Assembly: GCA_022792535.1 (NCBI GenBank)
Contig: JAAWBG010000048.1
Span: 30,537 to 94,536, forward strand
Origin: Lachnospiraceae bacterium
Lineage (GTDB): Bacteria; Bacillota; Clostridia; Lachnospirales; Lachnospiraceae
Direction of reading: 5' to 3'
DNA length: 64,000 nt
Shown here: positions 34,559 through 44,129 of the stretch, piece by piece
How the letters are laid out: each line of letters opens with the position of its first letter
Numbering within the stretch: position 1 is the stretch's first letter
The notes under the pieces: generated by a model
What the model was told of the DNA's origin: nothing
Databases searched by the model: none
What the model saw: only the letters and a program-made list of their open reading frames with translations
Translations under genes and position numbers: made by a program

Positions 34559-35632
34559 TCAGAAAGATGGCCTGGCAGTTTCTTCGATAAGCTGTATTAC
34601 CGTTTCTACAGAATTCAATTGTTCACTTTTCGCCATAACAGTTATGTACTGACTGCGGTTCTGGAATAAGTTTTGAACTGCTTCCAGCAGAGAAGCGCTG
34701 TTTAATTGATCTTCTTCTATTACCATACTAAATCCCTGACGTTCAAAAGAACGTGCGTTTAAAATCTGATCTCCACGACTTGCATTGGCAGAAAGAGGAA
34801 TGAGAATATTTGGTTTTCGCAATGCCAGAAGTTCACAGATAGCATTTGCTCCTGCTCTAGAGATCACAAGATCTGCCAAGGCAAAGAGGTCGCTTAATTC
34901 TTTGTTGGCATATTCAAATTGAGCATAGCCTTTTGTGCGGCTGAGAGAATCATCCAGATTTCCCTTTCCACAGAGATGGAGTACTTGATAATCTTTTAAT
35001 AAATCAGGAAGTATACTGCGCACCACTTCATTGATAAACTGGGAACCGCTGCTTCCGCCGATAATCATGATTACAGGCTTTCCAGATTGGAAACTGCAAT
35101 AGTTAAGACCATTGAGACGATTGCCAGAGAGCAGCTCTGCACGAATGGGGGAACCTGTCAAAACCGCTTTATCTGCAGGAAGGTACTTTAGCGTTTCAGG
35201 AAAATTGCAGCAGACCTTGCAGGCGTTTGGAATAGCAAGTTTATTGGCAAGGCCTGGCGTAATATCGGATTCATGTATAATAGATGGAACCTTCCTGTGT
35301 TTGGCAGCCAAAATCACTGGAACGGATACGAACCCGCCTTTGGAAAATACAATATCAGGATTCAGCTTTTTTAGCAGAGCTCTTGCCTGCCCATAGCCTT
35401 TGATTACTTTGAAAGGATCAGAAAAATTTTTCCAGTCAAAATAGCGCCGCAGCTTGCCAGAGGAGATTCCATAGTAAGGAATTCCACATTGTTCTATTAA
35501 TTTTTTCTCAATTCCGTCATAGGAGCCAATATAACGGATATCATAGCCCAGCTCTTTTAATCTGGGCAGTAAAGCAATATTCGGGGTAACGTGTCCGGCA
35601 GTTCCTCCGCCGGTTAAAACGATTCTTTTCAT
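34559..35632 (-). CDS. murG: MurG-type N-acetylglucosaminyltransferase
   Basis: MurG adds GlcNAc to lipid I at the inner membrane face, making lipid II for peptidoglycan. The 357 residues form a GT-B enzyme: [14 protein letters not shown] at the N-terminus is the glycine-rich loop, [12 protein letters not shown] and [12 protein letters not shown] follow, then [13 protein letters not shown] and the C-terminal donor site [22 protein letters not shown]. The Ala in GGTAGH and the HESD/TPG wording mark a MurG variant common in Clostridia rather than the division-cluster copy. It is alone here, not in a dcw cluster. AGGAGG precedes the ATG. Confidence 0.85.
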   Translation of the reverse strand: MKRIVLTGGGTAGHVTPNIALLPRLKELGYDIRYIGSYDGIEKKLIEQCGIPYYGISSGKLRRYFDWKNFSDPFKVIKGYGQARALLKKLNPDIVFSKGGFVSVPVILAAKHRKVPSIIHESDITPGLANKLAIPNACKVCCNFPETLKYLPADKAVLTGSPIRAELLSGNRLNGLNYCSFQSGKPVIMIIGGSSGSQFINEVVRSILPDLLKDYQVLHLCGKGNLDDSLSRTKGYAQFEYANKELSDLFALADLVISRAGANAICELLALRKPNILIPLSANASRGDQILNARSFERQGFSMVIEEDQLNSASLLEAVQNLFQNRSQYITVMAKSEQLNSVETVIQLIEETARPSF

Positions 35633-35923
35633 GGGGACCTCCTGAAGTCTGGTTTCATTTTAAATGTGTCTGGAGAATAGAGTTGATTCTGGCACACTAT
35701 TCTGAATCTGTGTTACTTTTATCTTATACTGTTATCTGAAAAAGTCAAGAGAAGCAAAATGTCGAGAATAGGCAGAAGATGCGATGAAAAAAGAGGCCGT
35801 CCTACTTCACAGAAAGAGAAAGAATCTTTATAATGGTAATTGTCAGAGGAATCCTCGCATATATTATAATTTAAAAATGATAGGGGAATCCTATCTGAGT
35901 CCATAGAAAAGGAGGACAAGCTT

Positions 35924-36259
35924 ATGGAGGAATTGATCAATTTTTGGCAGAAGTACAATGAGATTCTAACCAATGGGGCCATTATTTTCATGGGGCTGCT
36001 TATCATGCTGTTTCTGACAAAGATTTTACGACAGATAAAGAGACTGAATAAGAGTCTTGGGAGTATTACAGGTAATATACAGGCGTATGTTGATGTCATT
36101 TTAAAAGAAGAGGAGGAAACGGAGGAAGAGCAACAAAGTCCGGAAATGGTTCCGGCACAGGAAGAGGGGGAGAGAAAAGAGGTACTTTCTGCTCAGGAAC
36201 AGAAGAAAATGGAAGATGAAAAGTTATTCAATGCCGTGCTGCAGGAATACTTTTCTTAA
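35924..36259 (+). CDS. Small single-pass membrane protein of unknown function
   Basis: I do not recognise this 111-residue protein. Residues ~18-36 (GAIIFMGLLIMLFLTKIL) make one helix, followed by a basic patch and then a long Glu/Gln-rich tail (~60-100). The topology predicts an outside N-terminus and an inside acidic tail. AAGGAGG stands before the ATG. A weak TTGTCA...TATAAT (spacer 19) lies ~60 bases upstream. It is divergent from murG and upstream of pgi, which has its own promoter. The acidic tail may be a protein-binding segment; nothing more can be said. Confidence 0.55.
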   Translation: MEELINFWQKYNEILTNGAIIFMGLLIMLFLTKILRQIKRLNKSLGSITGNIQAYVDVILKEEEETEEEQQSPEMVPAQEEGERKEVLSAQEQKKMEDEKLFNAVLQEYFS

Positions 36260-36273
36260 GAAGCCATTTCTGT

Positions 36274-36302
36274 TTGACGAAGGGGAATAGATTTGTTACA
36301 AT
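36274..36302 (+). promoter_or_regulatory. Promoter of pgi
   Basis: TTGACG (36274-36279), a 17-base spacer and TACAAT (36297-36302), ~78 bases before the ATG. Confidence 0.65.
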
Positions 36303-36379
36303 ATTCTAACAAGTGAAATGGAGAATTTTACCAAGAAATTATTCTAAAAACGATATTGAAAAACAAAGGAGTGGAAATC

Positions 36380-37726
36380 ATGGAAAAAGTGTCATTTGAT
36401 TATGGAAAAGCTGCTGGATTTATCAGTCAGGAAGAAGTCAGCTATATGACAAAACTGGTGGAAGATGCGAAAGAACTATTGGTATCAAAAACAGGTGCAG
36501 GAAATGATTTTTTAGGATGGATAGATCTGCCGACAGCATATGATAAAGAAGAATTTGACAGGATTAAGAAAGCAGCTGCTAAGATCCAGGAAGATTCAGA
36601 GGTACTTGTAGTGATCGGAATCGGCGGTTCTTATCTGGGTGCGAGAGCTGCAATTGAATTTTTGAGACATGGATTTTATAATACAGTGTCAAAAGAGATT
36701 CGTAAAACACCAGAGATCTATTTTGCTGGAAACAGTATAAGCAGCACATATCTGGCTGAGCTGCTGGAAGTGATCGGTGACCGTGATTTTTCTGTAAATA
36801 TTATTTCCAAATCAGGTACAACGACAGAACCGGCAATTGCATTCCGTGTATTTAAAGAGATGCTGGAAAAGAAATATGGAAAAGAAGGCGCAGCAAAACG
36901 AATTTACGCTACTACAGATAAAGCAAGAGGAGCGTTGAAGAATCTGGCTACAGAAGAAGGGTATGAGAGCTTTGTGATTCCTGATGATGTGGGCGGGCGT
37001 TTTTCCGTATTGACAGCAGTTGGCCTTCTTCCTATTGCAGTGAGCGGCGCTGATATTGATAAATTGATGGAAGGCGCGGCAGCAGGACGTGACCGGGCAT
37101 TGAATCAGCCATTTGCTGAGAATGATGCGATGCAGTATGCGGCTGTCCGCAACATTCTGCTGAGAAAAGGAAAAGGCGTGGAAGTACTTGCCAATTATGA
37201 ACCGTCACTTCACTATGTTTCCGAGTGGTGGAAACAGTTGTATGGAGAGAGTGAGGGAAAAGATCAGAAGGGTATTTTCCCGGCGTCAGTAGATTTGACC
37301 ACAGATCTGCATTCTATGGGACAGTTTATTCAGGATGGGGCCAGAATTATGTTTGAAACGGTAATGAATGTGGAAAAGTCCCGTCATACCGTAAAGATTA
37401 ATGAAGAGCCTGTTGATTTGGATGGCTTAAATTATCTTGCAGGAAAAGACATGGATTTTGTCAACAAGAGCGCTATGAACGGAACGATTCTGGCTCATAC
37501 AGACGGAAACGTGCCCAATCTGGTGATCAATATTCCAGAGCAGAGCGAATACTGCCTGGGTGAATTATTCTATTTTTATGAATTTGCCTGCGGATTGAGC
37601 GGATATCTTTTAGGTGTGAATCCCTTTAATCAGCCAGGTGTTGAGAGCTATAAACGCAATATGTTTGCACTTCTTAATAAACCTGGATACGAGGCAGAAC
37701 GGGAAGAGCTCTTAAAAAGATTATAA
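36380..37726 (+). CDS. pgi: Glucose-6-phosphate isomerase
   Basis: Pgi interconverts glucose-6-phosphate and fructose-6-phosphate in glycolysis. The 448 residues are the usual Firmicutes length. Motifs: [16 protein letters not shown] near residue 77, the phosphate-binding [14 protein letters not shown] near 140, [17 protein letters not shown] near 203, and [12 protein letters not shown] near the end, typical of the clostridial Pgi group. I use ATG 36380 after AAAGGAGTG; an in-frame start 24 bases earlier lacks a site. It has its own promoter and a hairpin follows at 37843. Confidence 0.97.
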   Translation: MEKVSFDYGKAAGFISQEEVSYMTKLVEDAKELLVSKTGAGNDFLGWIDLPTAYDKEEFDRIKKAAAKIQEDSEVLVVIGIGGSYLGARAAIEFLRHGFYNTVSKEIRKTPEIYFAGNSISSTYLAELLEVIGDRDFSVNIISKSGTTTEPAIAFRVFKEMLEKKYGKEGAAKRIYATTDKARGALKNLATEEGYESFVIPDDVGGRFSVLTAVGLLPIAVSGADIDKLMEGAAAGRDRALNQPFAENDAMQYAAVRNILLRKGKGVEVLANYEPSLHYVSEWWKQLYGESEGKDQKGIFPASVDLTTDLHSMGQFIQDGARIMFETVMNVEKSRHTVKINEEPVDLDGLNYLAGKDMDFVNKSAMNGTILAHTDGNVPNLVINIPEQSEYCLGELFYFYEFACGLSGYLLGVNPFNQPGVESYKRNMFALLNKPGYEAEREELLKRL

Positions 37727-37842
37727 GAATAAAATATGAGAATTATTTTTATCTTACGCAGGAAGAATTTTATCATGCTGAAGCGTGAAAATAACGATTT
37801 GTTTTGTTCTGCTGTCTGAGATTTTCATAAAACCATATCTCT

Positions 37843-37875
37843 CTGGGAAAGATTTTCCCAGAGAGAAAAAGGACA
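37843..37875. terminator. Hairpin downstream of pgi
   Basis: TCTCTCTGGGAAA pairs with TTTCCCAGAGAGA around GATT. The + strand lacks a strong T run after it, so termination may be partial. Confidence 0.5.
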
Positions 37876-38173
37876 GTCCTATAAGGTTTTGCGTACCTGC
37901 CTAAGATACGCTTCTCAAAAAAATATCTATTAACAATATCTTTGTATCCGATCTATATTTATTATTTATTTATTATTTCTGTAATTTAATTTATTCTGTA
38001 ATAATCTATATGAAATGATCTTAAAAGTATCCCTATTGTAATAATTGTAATATTTGAATTTTATTTGAGATTATCATAAGCAATTTCGTTTAAAATACAT
38101 AAAATCTTCTTCTGTTTGTTTTATGTGCTGCAGTCTGTACGATTTAATGAAAAAGGAAAATCGAGGGAAAGAC
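37876..38173. other. AT-rich intergenic stretch, no feature recognised
   Basis: About 300 bases, markedly AT-rich, with many short stop-rich frames. I see no gene, RNA or repeat here before the hydrolase promoter. Confidence 0.6.
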
Positions 38174-38202
38174 TTGACAATTTACAATTTCTTTGCTATA
38201 GT
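38174..38202 (+). promoter_or_regulatory. Consensus sigma-A promoter of the SH3/wall hydrolase gene
   Basis: TTGACA (38174-38179), a 17-base spacer and TATAGT (38197-38202): the best promoter in the window. It leaves a leader of ~90 bases. Confidence 0.8.
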
Positions 38203-38227
38203 GTAACAAGTTCGTAACATTTGTAAC
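38202..38227 (+). promoter_or_regulatory. WalR-like direct repeats at the transcription start
   Basis: TGTAAC (38202-38207), five bases, CGTAAC (38213-38218), three bases, TGTAAC (38222-38227). The first pair fits the WalR/YycF pattern TGTWAH-N5-TGTWAH except for one base. The regulator is inferred from the pattern and from the gene it precedes. Confidence 0.45.
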
Positions 38228-38300
38228 AAATTTGAATAAAATAGCATACAAAATTTTAAAATCTAAAAATGCTGTTTTAGCAGAACTTCAGGAGGTTAAT

Positions 38301-39749
38301 ATGAAATTCGATAAGAAGGTTATGGAAAGCGGAATCGTTGCAGCTTTTACTCTGGTGGTTACAATGTCATCAGTGTGTGGCACAAATGTAACAACTCAGG
38401 CTCCAAACAGCCAGGAAGTAGAATTGTCAGCAGAACCAATAAAAGTAAGTGATGGAGCAATGAAAGCTACAAAGGAAAGATTGGAAAGAACGGTAGTGGC
38501 AGCATCTATTGCTGAAAATGATCCTGAACAGGAAGCAAAAGAGGTACAAGATGTTCCGGAGGAAGAGAAAAAGGCTGAGAGTGAAGATTCTTCTGAAAAG
38601 GCTGTAGAGGAAGTAGTTGCAGAGAAAGAGACAGCAGAAGAAGCTTCCGAGACAACAGAAGATGAAGAGGCAAAAGAGGCAGAATCATCAGAGGATGTCA
38701 AAGAGACAGCAGAAGAAGCTTCCGAGACAAAGGAAGTAGAAGTTTCTGAAGGAGAGGCAGAAGAGAAGGAGGAGATTCCTGAAACAGAAGCAGCTTCTGA
38801 GGAAAAAACAGTGAGAGATGGATTGCTGGAAGTAGGAAGTGAAGAAATTTCTCCATGGGCTTCTAAACTCCTTCCAAATGTAGAAGATTACTTAAATGTC
38901 CGTACAGAGGCTTCCGACGAGGCAGAATTAGCAGGAAAGCTTCACAAAGGAGCGTCTGCAGATATTTTGGAGCGAGGCGATGAATGGACAAAGATTAAAT
39001 CTGGAAATGTAGAAGGATACGTAAAGAATGAGTTTTGTGTTACCGGACTGGAAGCAGAAGACCTTGCAAATCAGGTGGGAACCACATATGCTACAGCAAC
39101 TACCGGCGGCGTAAGAGTAAGAGAGAATGCATCTTCTTCAGAGGATACTGAGATTTTGGATGTGTTAGAAGAGGGCGGCCAGGTGAAAGTGGATACTCAG
39201 ACAGAAGCATCAGAAGGCTGGGTTGCAGTGAAGACAGAAGAAGGCACTGGCTATGTCAGCGCAGAGTATGTGAATGTTGAGTTGAAATTGGGAAAAGCGA
39301 TCTCTATTGAAGAAGAGCGTGCTGCGATTGCGGCGGCAGAAGCTGAAAAAGCAAGAAAAGCACGTCAGGCAGCAGCAAGTGCTGGGACTTCTCAGAGAGG
39401 AGCTGTGGCAGCATCTTATGATGATGTTACATTGTTAGGCGCCTTGATTCAGTGTGAAGCAGGAAGCGAGCCTTACGAGGGACAGCTTGCAGTAGGAGCA
39501 GTTGTTATGAATCGTCTTCGTGCAGGTTATGCAGGCAGCATTTCAGGAGTTATTTATCAGAGCGGACAGTTTTCACCAGCGTCCAGCGGTAAACTGGCAA
39601 GCGTACTGGCAAATGGCGTAAGTGGAAGCTGTATGCAGGCGGCGCAGGCAGCAATCGGCGGTGCAAGTAATGTAGGGGGCGCTACAAGTTTCAGAAGCGC
39701 ATCTTCTGGCACACCTGGCATTGTAATTGGAAATCACGTATTTTTCTAA
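38301..39749 (+). CDS. Secreted protein with two SH3 domains and SleB-type cell wall hydrolase domain
   Basis: This 482-residue protein has a signal-like N-terminus (MESGIVAAFTLVVTMSSVCG), then ~130 residues rich in Glu, Ala and Ser (a wall-spanning linker). Two bacterial SH3 domains follow (~205-258 with LNVRTEASDEAELAGKL, and ~265-325 with VRVRENASSSEDTEILD). A helical linker leads to a Hydrolase_2/SleB domain (~365-482): LLGALIQCEAGSEPYEGQLA contains the family's catalytic Glu, then VMNRL and the closing IGNHVFF. It would cleave or remodel peptidoglycan. The start is ATG 38301 because AGGAGG precedes it; the longer frame lacks a site. WalR-like boxes fit a wall-stress or growth role. Confidence 0.85.
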   Translation: MKFDKKVMESGIVAAFTLVVTMSSVCGTNVTTQAPNSQEVELSAEPIKVSDGAMKATKERLERTVVAASIAENDPEQEAKEVQDVPEEEKKAESEDSSEKAVEEVVAEKETAEEASETTEDEEAKEAESSEDVKETAEEASETKEVEVSEGEAEEKEEIPETEAASEEKTVRDGLLEVGSEEISPWASKLLPNVEDYLNVRTEASDEAELAGKLHKGASADILERGDEWTKIKSGNVEGYVKNEFCVTGLEAEDLANQVGTTYATATTGGVRVRENASSSEDTEILDVLEEGGQVKVDTQTEASEGWVAVKTEEGTGYVSAEYVNVELKLGKAISIEEERAAIAAAEAEKARKARQAAASAGTSQRGAVAASYDDVTLLGALIQCEAGSEPYEGQLAVGAVVMNRLRAGYAGSISGVIYQSGQFSPASSGKLASVLANGVSGSCMQAAQAAIGGASNVGGATSFRSASSGTPGIVIGNHVFF

Positions 39750-40120
39750 GTGATATAGAAATTAGAGTGTTTGAGATATTTCTCTGAAATGTTTCAGACA
39801 GGACAGTAAGTACTGAATTTTGGAATTTTTAAAAAGATAAAAGCTGTACAATACAGGCGGCTGCACGTAATAGAGGTTATGGCGTATTCCTATCATGGCA
39901 TATGGATTTGTCAGGCTCTATTACAGTGCGGCGGCCCTTCTTGGCGTTCAGGAATTAGATCTTTATTTATGGAGCATTGATGGAGATACAAGTTGTTTTC
40001 TAAATTTAGAAATGCCTTAACCGTTTTAATTTTGCAAACTCTAGGCATTAAATATTGTAATATGAGTAAAAATATAGTAAACTAACAACATCATAAATAT
40101 CCTGAAAGGAGGGAACTTCT
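39750..40120 (+). other. Intergenic stretch with possible structured RNA or small frame
   Basis: About 370 bases. GGCTGCACGTAATAGAG (39861-39877) can pair with CTCTATTACAGTGCGGC (39917-39933), making a long stem with a ~40-base irregular loop. A 41-codon frame begins ATGGCATATGGA near 39895 but has no ribosome site. I recognise no RNA family and no protein, so I record it only as a candidate. Confidence 0.3.
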
Positions 40121-40552
40121 ATGGAGGGGATTTTTTGGTTGATTGTGGTTGTCGTAATGGCTGTGATTGAGATTATTACATTAGGTCTTACGACGATCTG
40201 GTTTGCGGGAGGAGCGTTGGTGGCGTTTCTTGCAAGTTTATTCGGAGCAAATGTGCTGATCCAGAGTATTTTGTTTGTGGTAGTATCAATTCTGCTGCTG
40301 GCGGTTACCAGACCTTTAGCGTTAGAATTTTTTAATAAAGGCCGGACTAAGACGAATGTGGAGAGTTTGATCGGGAAAACAGCGGTTGTGATGCAGGAGA
40401 TCAACAATCTGAAGGCTCAGGGGATGGTTCAGGTAGACGGGCAGGAATGGACTGCCAGGGCGGCGGATGAGACCGTGATTCCAGCGGAGGCTCTAGTGGA
40501 AATTATGGAGATCAGCGGAGTAAAGCTGTTGGTAAGAGAGAAAGAGAAATAA
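40121..40552 (+). CDS. NfeD family membrane protein
   Basis: This 143-residue protein has helices at ~4-24, ~26-45 and ~48-68, then a C-terminal OB-fold domain (~85-143: GKTAVVMQEINNLKAQGMVQ, then GQEWTARAADETVIPAEALVEI). The short NfeD form is usually encoded beside an SPFH/stomatin gene, as here (40628), and the two are thought to organise membrane microdomains. AGGAGG precedes the ATG. Its molecular activity is not established. Confidence 0.85.
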   Translation: MEGIFWLIVVVVMAVIEIITLGLTTIWFAGGALVAFLASLFGANVLIQSILFVVVSILLLAVTRPLALEFFNKGRTKTNVESLIGKTAVVMQEINNLKAQGMVQVDGQEWTARAADETVIPAEALVEIMEISGVKLLVREKEK

Positions 40553-40627
40553 AAGAGACAGAGAGATACGAAGGGAAAGAACTGAAGATAAGAAAACAAG
40601 ATAGAATAGAAGAATGGAGGAAGCATT

Positions 40628-41554
40628 ATGGGATATGTTATTTTACTTATTATATTGATCATATTATGTCTAATACTGGCGGCATCCTGTGTAAGGATCG
40701 TGCCTCAAGCCCATGCGCTTGTCATTGAACGTCTGGGGGGATACCAAGGAACCTGGGGCGTTGGATTGCATTTTAAGGTTCCATTTATTGACCGGGTGGC
40801 AAAACGCGTAATATTGAAAGAGCAGGTGGTTGATTTTGCGCCCCAGCCGGTGATTACGAAGGATAACGTAACCATGCGGATTGATACAGTGGTATATTTT
40901 CAGATTACGGATCCAAAATTGTTTGCATATGGCGTGGAAAATCCTATCATGGCCATTGAGAATCTGACGGCAACCACCCTGCGTAATATTATCGGTGACC
41001 TGGAGTTAGACGAGACATTGACGTCAAGAGAATTGATCAACACAAAAATGCGTGCTTCCCTGGATGTGGCGACAGATCCTTGGGGAATCAAAGTAAATCG
41101 TGTGGAGTTGAAAAATATTATTCCGCCTCAGCAGATTCAAGATGCTATGGAAAAACAGGCCAAGGCGGAACGTGAGCGTCGTGCAGCAGTTACTCAGGCA
41201 GAAGGTGAGAAAACAGCTACTGTTTTGGTGGCAGAAGGTAAGAAAGAATCTGCTATTTTAGATGCAGAGGCAGAGAAACAGGCGGCGATTCTTCGGGCAG
41301 AAGCAAAAAAAGAGGCAACGATGCGGGAGGCAGAAGGTCAGGCAGAGGCTATTTTGAGAATTCAGAAAGCCAATGCCGATGGACTTCGTTTCTTGAAAGA
41401 AGTAAACGCAGATCAATCTGTCCTTCAATTAAAGAGCTTAGAAGCATTTGCAAAAGCAGCAGATGGAAAGGCCACAAAGATTATTATTCCTTCTGAGATT
41501 CAAGGCCTTGCAGGTCTGGCAAAATCTATCACAGAGATTGGGAAAGAAAGTTAG
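40628..41554 (+). CDS. SPFH/band-7 (stomatin-like, QmcA-type) protein
   Basis: This 308-residue protein has one N-terminal helix (YVILLIILIILCLILAASC). Its SPFH domain (~24-180) has the opening IVPQAHALVIERLGGYQGTW, then DRVAKRVILKEQVVDF and DNVTMRIDTVVYFQITDP. A long Glu/Ala/Lys coiled coil (~180-265) oligomerises the protein, and the tail ends in IIIPSEIQGLAGL. It would scaffold membrane domains and protease complexes with the NfeD protein encoded just upstream. A strong terminator follows the gene. GGAGGAAGC precedes the ATG. Confidence 0.93.
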   Translation: MGYVILLIILIILCLILAASCVRIVPQAHALVIERLGGYQGTWGVGLHFKVPFIDRVAKRVILKEQVVDFAPQPVITKDNVTMRIDTVVYFQITDPKLFAYGVENPIMAIENLTATTLRNIIGDLELDETLTSRELINTKMRASLDVATDPWGIKVNRVELKNIIPPQQIQDAMEKQAKAERERRAAVTQAEGEKTATVLVAEGKKESAILDAEAEKQAAILRAEAKKEATMREAEGQAEAILRIQKANADGLRFLKEVNADQSVLQLKSLEAFAKAADGKATKIIIPSEIQGLAGLAKSITEIGKES

Positions 41555-41574
41555 GGACTGACAGGAAAAGAAAC

Positions 41575-41613
41575 AGAACGGGCTGTCTGCCGGATATGAC
41601 AGTCCGTTCTTCA
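41575..41613 (+). terminator. Terminator after the SPFH gene
   Basis: AGAACGGGCTGTC pairs with GACAGTCCGTTCT (one wobble) around a 10-base loop, then TCATTCTTTT. Confidence 0.8.
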
Positions 41614-41710
41614 TTCTTTTGTCAGGGAAGGCTTATTACGTTGAAGCGTGAAAGTATCTTTCCATAGAAGAAAGATAAGTAGAAATAATTATTGCAAAAG
41701 GAGTGGAACT

Positions 41711-42697
41711 ATGAATTTAAAAGGACGCAGTTTTTTAAAATTAAAAGATTTTACACCAGAAGAGATTACATATTTCATTACATTGGCGGGAGAGCTGAAA
41801 AGTAAGAAAAAACAAGGAATTGCTCACGATGACTTAAAAGGAAAAAATATTGTATTGATTTTTGAAAAGACAAGCACCAGAACCCGCTGCTCTTTTGAGG
41901 TGGCAGCCCATGATCTGGGAATGCATGTAACATATCTGGATCCTGCTGGTTCTCAGATTGGAAAAAAAGAGAGTATCAAAGACACTGCAAGGGTGTTGGG
42001 AAGAATGTATGACGGAATCGAATATCGAGGATTTGGCCAGGAGATTGTAGAGGAATTGGCGGAATATGCAGGGATTCCCGTTTGGAATGGATTGACCAAT
42101 GAGTTCCATCCCACTCAGATGATTGCAGATATGCTGACCATTCAGGAGAAATTGGGACATTTACAAGGTGTAAAATTTGTATATATGGGAGACGCCCGTT
42201 ATAACATGGGAAATTCTCTGATGGTAACCTGCGCTAAATTAGGAATGGATTATGTGGCATGTACCAATAAAGATTATTTTCCAGATCCAGATCTGACAGC
42301 CTATTGTAAAAAAGTGGCAGAAGAAACGGGAGGTTCTGTGACTTTGACAGAAAATGTAGAAGAAGGGACAAAAGATGCAGATGTGATCTATACAGATGTG
42401 TGGGTGTCTATGGGAGAGCCGGAAGAAGTCTGGGCCGACAGAATACGGGATTTGACGCCATACCAGGTAAATGAAAAAGTGATGAATTATGCAAAAGATA
42501 CAGCGATCTTTATGCACTGCCTTCCGGCGTTTCATGATTTGGAGACTGGAATTGGGAGACAGATTCACGAAAAATTTGGGCTGACAGAGATGGAAGTGAC
42601 CAACGATGTCTTTGAGAGTGACCAGTCTGTGGTATTTGACGAGGCAGAAAACCGGATGCACAGTATCAAAGCCATTATGTATGCCACTTTAAAATGA
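41711..42697 (+). CDS. argF: Ornithine carbamoyltransferase
   Basis: This enzyme makes citrulline from ornithine and carbamoyl phosphate (arginine synthesis, or the reverse in the deiminase pathway). The 328 residues show the carbamoyl-phosphate site [12 protein letters not shown] near residue 52, [13 protein letters not shown] near 133, DVWVSMGEP near 228 and HCLPAFHD near 269, with the catalytic Cys. I use ATG 41711 after AAAAGGAGTG; the longer frame has no site. It stands alone, not in an arginine operon, so anabolic versus catabolic use cannot be judged. birA follows after seven bases. Confidence 0.95.
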   Translation: MNLKGRSFLKLKDFTPEEITYFITLAGELKSKKKQGIAHDDLKGKNIVLIFEKTSTRTRCSFEVAAHDLGMHVTYLDPAGSQIGKKESIKDTARVLGRMYDGIEYRGFGQEIVEELAEYAGIPVWNGLTNEFHPTQMIADMLTIQEKLGHLQGVKFVYMGDARYNMGNSLMVTCAKLGMDYVACTNKDYFPDPDLTAYCKKVAEETGGSVTLTENVEEGTKDADVIYTDVWVSMGEPEEVWADRIRDLTPYQVNEKVMNYAKDTAIFMHCLPAFHDLETGIGRQIHEKFGLTEMEVTNDVFESDQSVVFDEAENRMHSIKAIMYATLK

Positions 42698-42704
42698 GGG
42701 AATT

Positions 42705-43712
42705 ATGAAGAGAAAGATCTTGCAAATGCTGCACCAGGCAGGAACAGAAGAATATGTTTCTGGCCAGGAGCTGTGTGAAAAATTAGGAGTATCCAGGACG
42801 GCAGTCTGGAAGAGCATTCAGCAGTTAAAAGAAGCTGGATATGTGATTGAGGCAGTGCAGAATAGGGGATATCGTCTGATGTCTGCGCCAGATATTTTGT
42901 CCGAAGGGGAGATGGCAAGCTGGATTCGGACAAAATGGCTGGGACATGATGTACGCTATTTTACTGAGATTGATTCCACCAATACAGAGGCAAAACGGAT
43001 TGCAGAGGAAACGCAGGGACGGGAAGGAAATGGTCTGATAGTGGTGGCGGATATGCAGACTTCTGGAAAAGGGAGGCGGGGAAGAAGCTGGAGTTCTCCC
43101 CATGGAACAGGGCTGTTTTTTACAATTTTGTTGAAGCCGGACATTGATCCTGCCAATGCCCCCATGCTCACATTAGTAAAAGCCTTGTCTGTGGTAAAAG
43201 GAATCATGGAAGTTACCAACTTGGAGCCCAGAATTAAGTGGCCCAACGACGTTGTTTTGAATGGGAAAAAGATTGTGGGTATCCTAACTGAAATGAGCGC
43301 CCAGGTGGATTATGTGAATCACATTGTAGTGGGAACCGGTATCAATGTACACCAGACAGAATTTCCAGAAGAGATTGCAAAGACTGCAACATCCTTGGAC
43401 ATAGAACTGAAAAAACAAGGAAAGGAACTTCAGATTTCCAGGGCTCAATTGCTGGCGGCAATTCTGAAAAAGTTTGAACATTATTATGAGATCTATCTGC
43501 AGACACAGGATTTGTCGGTTCTGACGGAAGAATATAATAGGCTGCTGGTAAACTGTGGCCAAAAGGTCCGGGTGTTAGACCCATTGGGAGAATTTGAAGG
43601 ACAGGCATTGGGAATTGATACCAGAGGAGAACTTGTGGTAGAGACAGAAAAAGGAGCTGTAAAGGTATCTTCCGGGGAAGTGTCAGTCCGGGGAATTTAT
43701 GGATATGTGTGA
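42705..43712 (+). CDS. birA: Bifunctional biotin-protein ligase and repressor
   Basis: BirA attaches biotin to carboxylase carrier proteins and, through its N-terminal DNA-binding domain, represses biotin genes. The 335 residues include the winged helix (~12-55: SGQELCEKLGVSRTAVWKSI), the catalytic loop SGKGRRGRSWSSP near 122, KWPNDVVLNGKKIVGILTE near 180, VGTGINVH near 210, and the C-terminal SH3-like cap. The presence of the helix-turn-helix shows the bifunctional type. It starts a compact run birA-DUF6145-coaX-dusB. Confidence 0.96.
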   Translation: MKRKILQMLHQAGTEEYVSGQELCEKLGVSRTAVWKSIQQLKEAGYVIEAVQNRGYRLMSAPDILSEGEMASWIRTKWLGHDVRYFTEIDSTNTEAKRIAEETQGREGNGLIVVADMQTSGKGRRGRSWSSPHGTGLFFTILLKPDIDPANAPMLTLVKALSVVKGIMEVTNLEPRIKWPNDVVLNGKKIVGILTEMSAQVDYVNHIVVGTGINVHQTEFPEEIAKTATSLDIELKKQGKELQISRAQLLAAILKKFEHYYEIYLQTQDLSVLTEEYNRLLVNCGQKVRVLDPLGEFEGQALGIDTRGELVVETEKGAVKVSSGEVSVRGIYGYV

Positions 43713-43777
43713 AAAGCAGGCAGGATCACCATCCGATATCTGTGGAAGATGGGAAATATATGTGCAAGGAGAAGAAG

Positions 43778-44128
43778 ATGTATCAGGAAGAGATCATACT
43801 GTGCGGGTCCAGCGCTTATACAAAAAAGTATTATCTGAACGAAGAATTTGAATCGCTGCCGGAAGGCATTAAAGATGAACTAAAGATTATGTGCGTCTTG
43901 TATACGGAAGATATAGGAGGCATCCTTACCTTGTTTTTTGACCAGGATGGCAGACTTCAATTTCAGACGGGAGCAGACGAAGGAGATCTTTTGTATGACG
44001 ATATTGGAAGCGTGCTGAAAGTGAAACAGTTACAGCGGACAAAACAGGAATTGCTGGAATCACTGGAAATGTATTTTAAAGTTTTTTTCCTGGGAGAAGA
44101 GCTTTCGGAAGAAGATTTGGAGGATTAG
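43778..44128 (+). CDS. DUF6145-like conserved protein
   Basis: This 116-residue acidic cytoplasmic protein has no helix-turn-helix, metal or nucleotide motif that I can name. The middle reads [20 protein letters not shown] and [20 protein letters not shown], a strand-loop-strand pattern. The C-terminus is helical and ends in [10 protein letters not shown]. It lies between birA and coaX with a two-base gap, a place I associate with a Lachnospiraceae family called DUF6145. I use ATG 43778 because AAGGA stands six bases upstream; longer starts have no site and would overlap birA. The function is unknown. Confidence 0.6.
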   Translation: MYQEEIILCGSSAYTKKYYLNEEFESLPEGIKDELKIMCVLYTEDIGGILTLFFDQDGRLQFQTGADEGDLLYDDIGSVLKVKQLQRTKQELLESLEMYFKVFFLGEELSEEDLED

Positions 44129-44129
44129 G

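Noticed and set aside
38396..38701. Ser-rich minus-strand frame inside the wall hydrolase gene
   Set aside because: Complement of the Glu/Ala/Ser-rich linker; a composition artefact.
38571..38720. Direct repeats GAGACAGCAGAAGAAGCTTCCGAGACA in the hydrolase linker, considered as a CRISPR-like or recombination repeat
   Set aside because: Only two copies, in frame, encoding the same ETAEEASET residues; this is a coding repeat of the linker.
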